A stretch of DNA of 64,000 bases from Nonomuraea spiralis (GTDB lineage: Bacteria; Actinomycetota; Actinomycetes; Streptosporangiales; Streptosporangiaceae), in NCBI RefSeq assembly GCF_014648435.1, contig NZ_BMRC01000039.1, positions 1 through 64,000 on the forward strand, given 5' to 3'. The position numbers and the translations under genes were made by a program. The notes below the pieces were generated by a model that saw only the letters and a program-made list of their open reading frames with translations, made no database searches and was not told the DNA's origin. How positions within the stretch are numbered: the stretch's first letter is position 1; each line of letters starts with the position of its first letter. Shown here piece by piece: positions 23,062 to 31,152 of this stretch.

Positions 23062-26000
23062 TCAGCAGATCGTGACAGGAGCCACGCCCGGGGCGTACTG
23101 GTCCCAGCGCTGGGCGCTCAGCCGCACGCCCGCGGCCCTGGCGCACACCCGGGACGCCAGCAGGCCGCCGTCGACCGGCACGTCCCCGCCGGTCCCCGCG
23201 TCGAGCAGGACGTGCAGGCCGGGACCGTCGAACCGCAGGTCAACGGGCCGCTCGCCGCCCTCGGACAGATACAGCGGCTGCGCGCCGCCCACCCGGGTCC
23301 TGGTGGGGACGTCCCAGAACATCAGACCGGCGTCGGTCACGGCGGCCACGGTCGCGCCGTCGGGGGAGACGGCGAGAGAGCCCACGCCCTTGCCCGTCTC
23401 GAAGCGGCCGATCAGCCGGGTCAGCCCGCCGTCCCAGATCCGGACGATGCCGTCGAAGTCCGCGACGGCGGCCAGGGACGGGCCGAAGGCGACCGTGCTC
23501 ACCTCGCGCAGGGCGTCGGGCAGCGGCAGCGGCCGGGCCGTGGCGACGTCCACCAAGGAGGGGGGATCGCCGGTGACGACGAGGCGGCGGCCGTCCGGGG
23601 TGAAGACGAGCGGCACGCCTGAGTTCTCGACGCCGGGTACGGTCCTGGCGGTCCCGGCGACCGTGTCCCACAGCAGCAGTCCGCGCCGGCCCTCGTCGTA
23701 CGCGGCCAGCCCGGCGGCGAGCACACGGCCGTCGGGCCCGAAGCTCAGGTCGGTGACAGAGAAGCCGGAGGTCGTGAGCTTGGCGCGCTTCGCCCCGGTG
23801 GCGACGTCCCAGAGCTGGATCTCGCGGGGACGTTCGCTCGACGACGTGGCGAGGACGCGGCCCGTCCGGTCCATGGTGAACCGGGTGGTGAAGTCGGTCG
23901 GCTCCAACCGTCCGGCCCGTACCGTACGGAAGAGCCGTCCGTCGGGACGCCACACCATGACCCGGCCGCCGCCCGCGTCCGAGAGCAGGTAGCGGCCGTC
24001 GCCCGCATGGACGGGCGACAGAGGCACGTCGTCGCCGGTCGGCCGGTTCTCGCGGTAGCGGGTCAGGTCGAGCGAGGTCACGGTGCCGTCCGAGGAGAGC
24101 AGTCGCAGCACGCGCCCGTCCCGGCTGAACCGCGGGAAGTGCTCGACGAGCTGCTGGCCGCGGGTGTCGTAGGTCAGCAGGCGGCGGCCGTCGACGGCGG
24201 ACAGCGTGAGCCGCCGGTTCGACAGGACGGCGATCATCGTGTGATCGGGGCTGAAGGCGGCGATGTCCATCCCGGTGGGCTTCAGCGTGCCGACCTGCTC
24301 GCCGGTCGCGGACCTGCGCACCCGCACGCGGGTGACGTCGCTGATCGCCACGAGGGAGCCGTCGTCGCTGAAGACGGCGTGGGTCATGGTCTTCAGCCAG
24401 GGGGCGGCACGTTCGCGCGTGACCGGGTTCCAGCCTTCGGCATGCATGCGGTTCTGGTCGTCCATGGTGGTGAGCAGGGCCAGGCGGCCGTCAGGGCTCA
24501 CCGCCTCGGCGTCGCCGGAGGGCGTCCTGACCGGGGTCTTCGTGGTCAGGTCGAGCTGGGTGCCGCTCTCGTTGGGCAGGCTCAGGAACCTGCCGTCCGG
24601 GCTGAAGTCCATCTCGGCCGCCACCACGGCGTCCCAGGAGTCGTCCTTCCCGCTCGTCCAGGTCTGCCCGGTGGTCAGGTCCCTGATCGTCAGATGGTCG
24701 GCGTACTGCAGGGCCAGCCTGCCGCCGTCAGGGCTCAGTGCGATCCCTTCGGGGCGCGGCTCCAGACCGGACACGGACCGGACCTGTTCGCGTGTGTCCA
24801 CGCGCCAGACGGCGGCCGTCGTCCCGTCCGTACCGGCGAGGAGGCTGCCGTCGTGGTTGAGCGCGTACCGGCCGGCCGGCCGCTCGGGCGGCACGAAGAC
24901 CTCGTTCTCCACCTGCGTCAACGCGCCGTACATCGCGCCGCGCGCGGCCACGGTGGGCGCGACGCGGTAGGCCGCCACCGCCAGCAGCATGCCCTCCTTC
25001 GGATCGGTACGCCGCAACGCCACCGCCTGCGCGGCCAGCGATTCCGACAGCGCCCGGTCACGCTGGCCGCTCACGAGCCGCCGTTGCTGGTCGGCCAGGA
25101 CCGAGGCGGTGACCGCCACGCCGAGCAGGACGACGAGGACGCCGGTGAACCACCGCCGCCGCAGCCTGCGCCGGCTCGCCAGCCGCACCCCGCCCGCCAC
25201 GTACGCCCGTTCCACGGGTGTCAGGGTGAGCAGCCGCGGGCGGGCGCCCGTCCAGTCGCGCAGCGATTCCAGCAGGCTGCCGTGCGGCAGATCGGCGTCC
25301 TGCCGGCCGCCCGCGTCCCACTCCCAGGCGTCCTCGGCCAGCCGGCGATGCGTCGGGAGCCCGTCGCGCTCGGCCGCGTACCAGCCGCGCAGCCGCGGCC
25401 ACGCCTTGACCAGGGCCGGATGGGCCAGACGTACCCACTCCCCGGTCACGGAGAGCAGGCCGGAGAACGCGGCGACCGCGGCTTGCGGCAACTCGCCGGC
25501 CGGCGCGCGGCGCAGTGTCTCCCGCCCTTCGTCGTCGATCGCCACCAGCCGCAGCAGCATCCCCGGCACGAGATCCCTGATCTCGGGGGAGAGCTCCTGG
25601 TAGAGGCGCTCGGCCCGCTCTCCCAGGGCCGGGTCGGGGTCGGCGTGCGGCGGCGCGATCCCGCCTCCCTCCCGCGACCCCTCGCTCAGCAGCGCGACGT
25701 TCCCGTTCCCGCCGATCAGCGCGAGCAGCAGCTCGCGCGCCGTCGGCCGCTCGGCGGGTGTCTTGGCCAGGGCCGCGGCCACCAGCGGGCGCAGCGGATC
25801 GGCCAGCGCACCGAGATCGGGCTGCGCGGACAACACCCGCTGCATGTGGGCGTAGGGGTTGTCGTTCCCGGCGCGGAACGGGTCGTGGCCGGTCGCCGCG
25901 AACAGGATGACCGCGCCCCAGGCGAACAGGTCGGCGGAGGTCTCGGCGCGTCCTCCGCTGATGACCTCGGGCGCCATGTACGTCGGCGTGCCGGCGGCCG

Positions 26001-26493
26001 ACGTCGTGGAGGTGAGCGTCATCTCCGTGGCCCTGGCGATGCCGAAGTCGATCACTCTCGGGCCGTCCGGGCCGAGCAGCACGTTGTCGGGTTTGAGATC
26101 CCGGTGCACGACCCCCGCCTCGTGGATCGCGGCGAGCGCGGTGGCCACGGCGATGGCCAGCCGGTAGAGGGCGTCCCCGGAGAACGCGCCCGACTCCCGT
26201 ACCGCGCGCCTGAGGCTGGGGCCCTCGACGTACTCGCTGACGATGTACGGCCGTTCGCCGTCCAGGCGGGCGCCGAGGATCTTGGCGGTGCAGAAGGAGG
26301 CGACCCGCTGGGCCACGGCGACCTCCTTGGCCCACCGGCCGCGCAGGTCTCCCGATCGCAGCACCTTGAGCGCGACCCTGGTGCCGGCGGCGTCGTACGC
26401 CTCGTAGACCACGCCCTGCCCGCCGCTGCCCAGCCGTCCCGCCAGCCAGTAGTCGGCTATTCGCTGCGGATCGTCCGGTAAGAGTTCCTCCAT
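23062..26493 (-). CDS. Large Ser/Thr protein kinase with STAND-like linker, one TM helix and WD40 propeller
   Basis: A 1143-residue protein. The kinase domain (about 15-262) has the Gly loop at 21-28, Lys43, HRDLKPDN at 130-137, DFG at 149-151 and an APE motif near 174, so it should be active. Residues about 290-445 resemble the winged-helix and WP-x-LxxW region that follows the ATPase in nSTAND1 proteins, but no P-loop is present. One membrane helix lies at 449-468. Residues about 540-1100 form many WD40-like blades. The propeller is probably outside and the kinase inside, as in PknB-type sensors. Confidence 0.88.
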   Translation of the reverse strand: MEELLPDDPQRIADYWLAGRLGSGGQGVVYEAYDAAGTRVALKVLRSGDLRGRWAKEVAVAQRVASFCTAKILGARLDGERPYIVSEYVEGPSLRRAVRESGAFSGDALYRLAIAVATALAAIHEAGVVHRDLKPDNVLLGPDGPRVIDFGIARATEMTLTSTTSAAGTPTYMAPEVISGGRAETSADLFAWGAVILFAATGHDPFRAGNDNPYAHMQRVLSAQPDLGALADPLRPLVAAALAKTPAERPTARELLLALIGGNGNVALLSEGSREGGGIAPPHADPDPALGERAERLYQELSPEIRDLVPGMLLRLVAIDDEGRETLRRAPAGELPQAAVAAFSGLLSVTGEWVRLAHPALVKAWPRLRGWYAAERDGLPTHRRLAEDAWEWDAGGRQDADLPHGSLLESLRDWTGARPRLLTLTPVERAYVAGGVRLASRRRLRRRWFTGVLVVLLGVAVTASVLADQQRRLVSGQRDRALSESLAAQAVALRRTDPKEGMLLAVAAYRVAPTVAARGAMYGALTQVENEVFVPPERPAGRYALNHDGSLLAGTDGTTAAVWRVDTREQVRSVSGLEPRPEGIALSPDGGRLALQYADHLTIRDLTTGQTWTSGKDDSWDAVVAAEMDFSPDGRFLSLPNESGTQLDLTTKTPVRTPSGDAEAVSPDGRLALLTTMDDQNRMHAEGWNPVTRERAAPWLKTMTHAVFSDDGSLVAISDVTRVRVRRSATGEQVGTLKPTGMDIAAFSPDHTMIAVLSNRRLTLSAVDGRRLLTYDTRGQQLVEHFPRFSRDGRVLRLLSSDGTVTSLDLTRYRENRPTGDDVPLSPVHAGDGRYLLSDAGGGRVMVWRPDGRLFRTVRAGRLEPTDFTTRFTMDRTGRVLATSSSERPREIQLWDVATGAKRAKLTTSGFSVTDLSFGPDGRVLAAGLAAYDEGRRGLLLWDTVAGTARTVPGVENSGVPLVFTPDGRRLVVTGDPPSLVDVATARPLPLPDALREVSTVAFGPSLAAVADFDGIVRIWDGGLTRLIGRFETGKGVGSLAVSPDGATVAAVTDAGLMFWDVPTRTRVGGAQPLYLSEGGERPVDLRFDGPGLHVLLDAGTGGDVPVDGGLLASRVCARAAGVRLSAQRWDQYAPGVAPVTIC

Positions 26494-26511
26494 ACGCCTT
26501 TGGATGCTTGA

Positions 26512-26919
26512 TCAGTCGAGGTGGTTCGGCCGCGAGAACCAGCGCCAGGACGGCGGCAGGAGCAGCAGGACGACGACCAGCCCTGGGCCGAGGCTCACGA
26601 AGAGCGCCCGTCCCAGGTCGAGGCCGGAGTCGAGCACGTTGATCACGAGGGGCGCTCCGACGAGGAGCAGTTCCAGGGCCACGGTCGCCCAGCGCACCCT
26701 GGGCGCGCGGGTGTCGAAACGGCCCAGCAGCCGGCCGGTCAGCCAGACGAGCGCCGCCTCGGGCAGGAGCAGCAGGGCTAGGACGACCGCGCCATCGGCC
26801 ACCGCCATGGCCCCCAGGAAGGCCAGACCCACGAGGCCGAACGCCACCTGCAACGTCATGACGAACCTGGCGGCCCGTACGACGAAGGGCATCGGCTTGG
26901 TCCGTACCGTCCCCGTCAT
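26512..26919 (-). CDS. Small multi-pass membrane protein
   Basis: A 135-residue protein from ATG 26917-26919 (ATG 26926-26928 is an equal alternative), with four hydrophobic segments at about 13-38, 42-62, 75-95 and 100-120. It ends 18 bases upstream of the kinase start on the same strand and may be in the same operon. No family is recognised. Confidence 0.55.
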   Translation of the reverse strand: MTGTVRTKPMPFVVRAARFVMTLQVAFGLVGLAFLGAMAVADGAVVLALLLLPEAALVWLTGRLLGRFDTRAPRVRWATVALELLLVGAPLVINVLDSGLDLGRALFVSLGPGLVVVLLLLPPSWRWFSRPNHLD

Positions 26920-27075
26920 AGGACACATGATGACGGAGCGGACGTCCGGCGGGACAGAGAAACCTCGCGTGAATCGTGCCTTTCGATCAGGCGACGATCG
27001 TCCGTCCCGGCGGGCCTCAGGTGGACAGGGGCAGGCGCGCAAAGGATATTTGACGGGAATGGGAGGATCTATCAC

Positions 27076-27495
27076 ATGGATGCGCGTCTGGACCATCTCG
27101 TCTGCTGGGTTTCCGACCAACTCGCCGCCCTCCACTTCTACGAGCAGGTGGTCGGCCTTCCGGGAGTCCGGGGGGAGGAGTTCCGCGAGGGGAAGGCGGG
27201 GTTCCCGAGCGTACGGATCTCAGCCGAGACGATCATCGATCTGATGGCGCAGGACGTGTCGAACGGCGTGGAGGAGGGGACGGGCGTGACCGGCAGCGCC
27301 GGGCACCAGATCAACCACTTCTGCCTGTCCGTGAGCCGCGAGGACTTCGACGCCCTCCAGGTCCGCCTGAAGGACCACGGGACCGCGATCACCGGCACCG
27401 GCTCCAACTCCTTCGGCGCCCAGGGCATCGCCCCCGAGACCATCTACTTCCCCGACCTCGACGGCAACGTCATCGAGGTGCGCTACTACCGCTGA
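27076..27495 (+). CDS. VOC-family protein
   Basis: A 139-residue VOC/glyoxalase fold protein: MDARLDHLVCWVSDQLAALH (strand-helix start), INHFCLSVSREDFDALQVRL (start of second unit) and IYFPDLDGNVIEVRYY (closing strand with the metal-ligand Glu). The His in LDHLV, the His in NHFCL and the final Glu fit three metal ligands. The start has GGGAGG about 8 bases upstream. Substrate unknown; the neighbours are unrelated. Confidence 0.82.
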   Translation: MDARLDHLVCWVSDQLAALHFYEQVVGLPGVRGEEFREGKAGFPSVRISAETIIDLMAQDVSNGVEEGTGVTGSAGHQINHFCLSVSREDFDALQVRLKDHGTAITGTGSNSFGAQGIAPETIYFPDLDGNVIEVRYYR

Positions 27496-27534
27496 CCGGG
27501 CGGGATTGTCGGTCGGGTTTGGTAGACAGTCGGC

Positions 27535-27894
27535 ATGGGTGTGAGCGTCGACGAGTTCCTCGACCTGGTGCGCGGGTTGCCGGAGGTGACCGAGCACCCC
27601 AGCGCGGAGTGGGTCGGTTTCAAGGTCCGCGGCAAGGGCTTCGGCTACCTGTGGGAGAAGACCGAGACCGTCGGCGTCAAGGCCACCGTCGAGGAGCAGC
27701 TCGCGATGGTGGCCGAGCGGCCCGACGTGTTCGAGGTGCAGTTCACAGCGGGGCGCTTCGGGTGGGTGGTGGTCCACCTCGACAAGATCGACCACGACGA
27801 GCTGTTCGAGCTGATGGCCGAGGCGTGGTGCCTGACCGCGCCCCGGCAGCTGGTCACCGCCTTCGAGGCGGCACACCAGATCGGCCCGTCGTGA
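27535..27894 (+). CDS. MmcQ/YjbR-family protein
   Basis: A 119-residue protein of the MmcQ/YjbR (CyaY-fold) family: DEFLDLVRGLPEVTEHPSAE at the start, GKGFGYLWEKTETVGVKATV in the middle, and WVVVHLDKIDHDELFELMAE before WCLTAPRQLV near the end. These small DNA-binding-like proteins are widespread with unclear function. The ATG lies 6 nt after TAGACA, so it is likely leaderless. Confidence 0.82.
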   Translation: MGVSVDEFLDLVRGLPEVTEHPSAEWVGFKVRGKGFGYLWEKTETVGVKATVEEQLAMVAERPDVFEVQFTAGRFGWVVVHLDKIDHDELFELMAEAWCLTAPRQLVTAFEAAHQIGPS

Positions 27895-27916
27895 GCCGGC
27901 GGTAATCTCGGGCAGC

Positions 27917-28411
27917 GTGACCTCCATCGACATCCGGCTGCGCGAGTGGCACGAGGACGACGCGCCGGCCGTGCTGGGCGCGTTCCAGACGCCTGACCTG
28001 CGCAGACAGGCGCCCTTCCCCGTCGTCACGCTCAAGGACGCCGTGGGCTGGATCGCGGCCTGGACGGGTGTCGGCCACGCGTTCGCCGTGGTGGCCGAGG
28101 GCGGCACGGTGGTGGGGAACGTGGCGGTGGCCGGGATCGACGTGCACGACAACGGGTGGGTGTCCTACTGGGTGTTGCCCGCGTACCGGGGGCGGGGAGT
28201 CGCCACGGCGGCCACCGAGAAGCTGGCGCGGTGGGCGTTCGACGAGCGCGGGCTCTTCCGGCTGGAGCTGGGGCACCGCACGGACAACCCGGCGTCGTGC
28301 CGGGTGGCGACCAAGGCGGGGTTCCGGCCCGAGGGCGTCGAGCGCGGCAAGCTCTGCTACGAGGGCGTCCGCCACGACGTCGAACGCCACGCCCGCCTGG
28401 CGACCGACTGA
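27917..28411 (+). CDS. GNAT-family N-acetyltransferase
   Basis: A 164-residue acetyltransferase of the RimJ/RimL-like GNAT group. It has WVSYWVLPAYRGRGVATAAT (acetyl-CoA pyrophosphate loop RGRGVA), FRLELGHRTDNPASCRVATK and AGFRPEGVERGKL. The target may be a protein N-terminus or a small molecule. The GTG start is 8 nt after the -10 box TAATCT (27903-27908), again leaderless in style. Confidence 0.85.
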   Translation: MTSIDIRLREWHEDDAPAVLGAFQTPDLRRQAPFPVVTLKDAVGWIAAWTGVGHAFAVVAEGGTVVGNVAVAGIDVHDNGWVSYWVLPAYRGRGVATAATEKLARWAFDERGLFRLELGHRTDNPASCRVATKAGFRPEGVERGKLCYEGVRHDVERHARLATD

Positions 28412-28422
28412 CGCGGGGCGCG

Positions 28423-28465
28423 TGCGGTGACTGGGCGTGTGCGGTGACTGGGCGTGTGCGGCTGG
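28423..28465. repeat. 17-bp tandem repeat
   Basis: TGCGGTGACTGGGCGTG occurs twice head to tail (28423-28439 and 28440-28456) and begins a third time with TGCGG before diverging. It lies in the 150-base gap after the acetyltransferase gene, in a stretch rich in GCGTGCGG words. No function can be read from it. Confidence 0.7.
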
Positions 28466-28560
28466 AGGCGGGTGCGGACCGGCGCGTGCGGACCCGGGGC
28501 GGGCGTGCGGTGATCGGGCTGCCTGGTCACGGGGTGGCGGGGTGAACTAATCTTGCCCGC

Positions 28561-28938
28561 GTGGACAGCGAGAGCCGGGCCGCGGCCGGGCTGCTGGCGG
28601 CCCTGAGCAGAGCGGCCGAGATCCTCGCCGGCTTACGCCACCCCTTCGTGCGCAACACCCCCTTCACCTACTTCGTCCCGCCGTCGGGCGTGTGCACCGG
28701 CGCCGCGTTCGTCCTGCCCGACGGCCGCGAGGTGCGCTTCGAGCTCTCCCTCACCACCTCCGACAGCGCCTTCCACGTGGAGGGCGGGATCACCGCCGAG
28801 GGCGAGCCGCTGCTGGAGCTCCCGCGCCGCAGCCTGCCGAGTGTGCACGACGCGCTCGCCGTCCTGGACGACTACATGGGCGACCTCGCCGCCCCCGCTG
28901 ACCGCATGCTGGACGGACTGCTGGACGAAATTGTCTAA
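28561..28938 (+). CDS. Hypothetical protein
   Basis: A 125-residue protein. The middle is beta-rich (AAFVLPDGREVRFELSLTTS, then SDSAFHVEGGI) and both ends are helical. No family is recognised. The GTG start lies 7 nt after TAATCT (28548-28553), so it is probably leaderless. The stop TAA at 28936-28938 touches the GntR-type operator that precedes the EamA gene. Confidence 0.6.
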   Translation: MDSESRAAAGLLAALSRAAEILAGLRHPFVRNTPFTYFVPPSGVCTGAAFVLPDGREVRFELSLTTSDSAFHVEGGITAEGEPLLELPRRSLPSVHDALAVLDDYMGDLAAPADRMLDGLLDEIV

Positions 28939-28950
28939 TTGTCTGACAAT
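28938..28950 (+). promoter_or_regulatory. GntR/FadR-type operator at the EamA promoter
   Basis: ATTGTCTGACAAT is a palindrome with 5-bp arms and matches the TTGTCnGACAA-type site bound by many FadR-subfamily GntR regulators. A half-site ATTGTCT lies 8 bases upstream (28930-28936). GACAAT (28945-28950) also serves as a -10 box 6 nt before the EamA ATG. The GntR gene two positions downstream is the obvious candidate binder. Confidence 0.65.
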
Positions 28951-28956
28951 GTAGCC

Positions 28957-29829
28957 ATGAAGAAGGGACCTCTCGCCGTCGTGGGCGCCTCCGCGCTCTG
29001 GGGCACGGCGGGCACCGCCGGACTGCTCGTCTCGGCCGACTCGGTCGCCCTGGCCGCCGCGCGGCTGGTCATCGGCGGCGCGGTGCTCGGGGTGTGCGCC
29101 GGGGCCGGGCTCAGGCGGGCGTTGCGGCCGGGGTTGCTGCTGGCCGCCCTGGCGGTGGCGGCGTACCAGTTGTGCTTCTTCGCGGCGGTCGGGCGCACCG
29201 GGGTGGCCATCGGCACGGTGGTCGCGATCGGCAGCGGGCCGGTGTTCACGGGCGTGTTGTCGTGGGCGCTGCACGGGCGGCGGCCGAGCGGGCGGTGGGC
29301 GCTGGCGACCACGGCGGCGGTCTGCGGGTGCGCGGCGCTGATCGTCGGCGGCGGCGCGCAGGCGGGCGGGCAGATGGTGTCGGGCGTGCTGTTCGCGCTG
29401 CTCGGCGGGCTGCTCTACGCCTTCTACGCGGTCTCGGCGGCCAGGGCCATCGAGACCGGGTCCGAGTCCGGCGCCGTGATGGGGGTGCTGTTCGGCGGCG
29501 CCGCCGTCGTCATGCTGCCGGTGCTGCTGATCAACGGGGTGGGGTGGCTGGGGGAGCCGCGCGGGCTGCTCGCCGTGCTCTACCTGGGGATCGGCACCAC
29601 CGCGCTGTCCTACTTCCTGTACGGGCGCGGCCTGCGTACGACCCCCGTCGCCACGGCCGCGACGCTGGCCCTGACCGAGCCGGCCGTCGCCGCGCTGCTC
29701 GGCCTGCTGGTGCTGGGCGAGCGGCTGGCCCCGCTGTCCGTCGCCGGGCTCGTGATGCTGGTGCTCAGCCTGGTGGCGGTGGCCGTGCCCGAACGCGTAC
29801 GGGAAACGGCACTAGCATCACAGCCGTGA
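28957..29829 (+). CDS. EamA/DMT-family transporter
   Basis: A 290-residue ten-helix drug/metabolite transporter with two EamA repeats: GPLAVVGASALWGTAGTAGL starts the first, GGLLYAFYAVSAARAIETGS the second. The end of each half carries the usual GxxxxALSY and PxxAALLG-type motif (GTTALSYFLYGRGLRTTPVA; TEPAVAALLGLLVLGERLAP). Substrates are amino acids, nucleosides or metabolites; none is indicated. ATG 28957 is chosen because the operator/-10 lies directly upstream. It ends overlapping the GntR gene by one base. Confidence 0.85.
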   Translation: MKKGPLAVVGASALWGTAGTAGLLVSADSVALAAARLVIGGAVLGVCAGAGLRRALRPGLLLAALAVAAYQLCFFAAVGRTGVAIGTVVAIGSGPVFTGVLSWALHGRRPSGRWALATTAAVCGCAALIVGGGAQAGGQMVSGVLFALLGGLLYAFYAVSAARAIETGSESGAVMGVLFGGAAVVMLPVLLINGVGWLGEPRGLLAVLYLGIGTTALSYFLYGRGLRTTPVATAATLALTEPAVAALLGLLVLGERLAPLSVAGLVMLVLSLVAVAVPERVRETALASQP

Positions 29830-30458
29830 TGTTGCCCCTCAAACCCGTCTCCACCGTCGGTGCGCTCGCCGACGCCCTGCGCAGCAGGGTGCTCTCCGGC
29901 GAGATCACGCCGGGGACGCCGCTGCCCGAGCAGGAGATCGCCGCGTCGTACGGCGTGGCCAGGCCGACCGTGCGCGAGGCGCTGGCCGCCCTGGTGCACG
30001 AGGGACTGCTCAGGCGGGAGCGCAACCGCAGTGCCTATGTCCCCGAGGTGACGATCTCGGACCTCCAGGACCTCATGTACGTGCGCCGGCCCCTGGAGGA
30101 CCTCATGGCTCGGGCCGTGGCCGGGCGCCGGGTGCCCGCCGCCGAGGCCGCGCTGCGCAGGTGGGAGGAGCTGCCCGCCGACGCGCCGTGGTCGGCGACC
30201 GTGGCCGAGCACATGGCCCTGCACGAGGCGCTGATCGAGGCGGCCGGCAGCCGGCGGCTCGTCCGCCTCTACGCCGCGCTCGCCGCCGAGACCAGGCTCG
30301 GCATGGTCCGCCTGCGCGAGGTCTACCGCGACCGGGACGTCCTGGTCCGCGAGCATCGCGAGCTGCTCGACGCCATCGCGGCCGGCCCGGTCGAGGTGGC
30401 ACAGGCGGCGGTGGCGGCGCATCTCAGCCACAACTGGGGCAGTCCCGCACACCCCTGA
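29829..30458 (+). CDS. FadR-subfamily GntR transcriptional regulator
   Basis: A 209-residue regulator: N-terminal winged helix (SGEITPGTPLPEQEIAASYG then VARPTVREALAALVHEGLLR) and an FCD ligand-binding domain (about 85-205, DLMYVRRPLEDLMARAVAGR; AEHMALHEALIEAAGSRRLV; REHRELLDAIAAGPVEVAQA), where Asp and His residues usually bind a metal and a carboxylate effector. ATG 29829 overlaps the EamA stop; GTG 29826, 7 nt after a possible -10 TAGCAT, would give an independent leaderless start. It probably controls EamA and itself. Confidence 0.88.
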   Translation: MLPLKPVSTVGALADALRSRVLSGEITPGTPLPEQEIAASYGVARPTVREALAALVHEGLLRRERNRSAYVPEVTISDLQDLMYVRRPLEDLMARAVAGRRVPAAEAALRRWEELPADAPWSATVAEHMALHEALIEAAGSRRLVRLYAALAAETRLGMVRLREVYRDRDVLVREHRELLDAIAAGPVEVAQAAVAAHLSHNWGSPAHP

Positions 30459-30530
30459 ACGGCTACGCCATGTGCACCAATGAGCGCGAACCCTTGCGGG
30501 ACAACCCCAGGACTCGCAAGAATCGCGCCC

Positions 30531-30881
30531 ATGCACGGCAACCCGATGCCGGACTCCTACGTATATGTCACGGAAGAGGGCGTCACCCGCCACTACGCCG
30601 ACGGCAGCGTAGAGGCCCTTGCGTGGGAGGACGTGGTGGAGGTCCGTGTCGTCACCGAATCCGGGGAAGACGTCCACTACATCCTGCTCGATCGTGACGG
30701 CGAAGGCTGCGTCGTGCCGCGTTCCGCGACTGATGCCACCTTTCTCGCCCGTCTACGCTACTTGCCCGATTTCGATCTCGACCGGCTGAACCTCGCCGCC
30801 GATTCCGCGCACGACGGAGTTGTGGTCGTGTGGCGTAGCCCCGATCCGCCGTCCGCATTGCCGGATCTGGAGTACGACTAG
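30531..30881 (+). CDS. Hypothetical protein
   Basis: About 116 residues from ATG 30531 (ATG 30546, MPDSYVYV, is the alternative; no ribosome site decides). A beta-rich N-terminal half (YVYVTEEGVTRHYADGSVEA; WEDVVEVRVVTESGEDVHYI) recalls small PH-like or DUF-type sheets, and the end is acidic. No family is recognised. It stands alone before the long leader of the polysaccharide locus. Confidence 0.55.
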   Translation: MHGNPMPDSYVYVTEEGVTRHYADGSVEALAWEDVVEVRVVTESGEDVHYILLDRDGEGCVVPRSATDATFLARLRYLPDFDLDRLNLAADSAHDGVVVVWRSPDPPSALPDLEYD

Positions 30882-31068
30882 CCGGGTTCATTGCCCGGTA
30901 ACCTGGCGAAATGTCGTCATAAACCTCACATTTCCCCGCCCTGGCGCTGCACTTATGGATCGTTCCGTCAACCCCCAGAACCCCTAGATCCGCGTCCGAT
31001 TGTGGACATTTCCCGTTATTCCCCAGGTTGGAATCGATCTTTACTCTTTAGTGGGGGCCGCCGCCCTT

Positions 31069-31139
31069 GATAACGCATGGGTCATTGTCAACCTATGTGG
31101 CACAAGGAACGTCAAGTTATCGCGGTGAAAGCAGTTATC
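31069..31139 (+). promoter_or_regulatory. Leader of the polysaccharide locus with GTTATC sites
   Basis: The 271-base gap from 30882 to 31152 is unusually AT-rich for this DNA and precedes the first gene of the polysaccharide locus. GTTATC occurs at 31116-31121 and 31134-31139 (18 bases apart) and in reverse, GATAAC, at 31069-31074. Repeats spaced by nearly two helical turns suggest binding of a regulator. No firm -10/-35 pair was assigned, and no hairpin with a T-run was found in the gap. Confidence 0.35.
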
Positions 31140-31152
31140 ACAGGGTGGTGCT

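Noticed and set aside
24007-26481. An 824-codon open frame on the plus strand opposite the kinase gene
   Set aside because: It is the complement of a well-supported kinase-WD40 gene, has no domain and is rich in Arg, Gly and Pro as expected for antisense reading of high-GC codons.
28423-28465. Tandem repeat as a CRISPR array
   Set aside because: The repeats are directly adjacent without spacers and there is no cas gene. No CRISPR array was found in the window.
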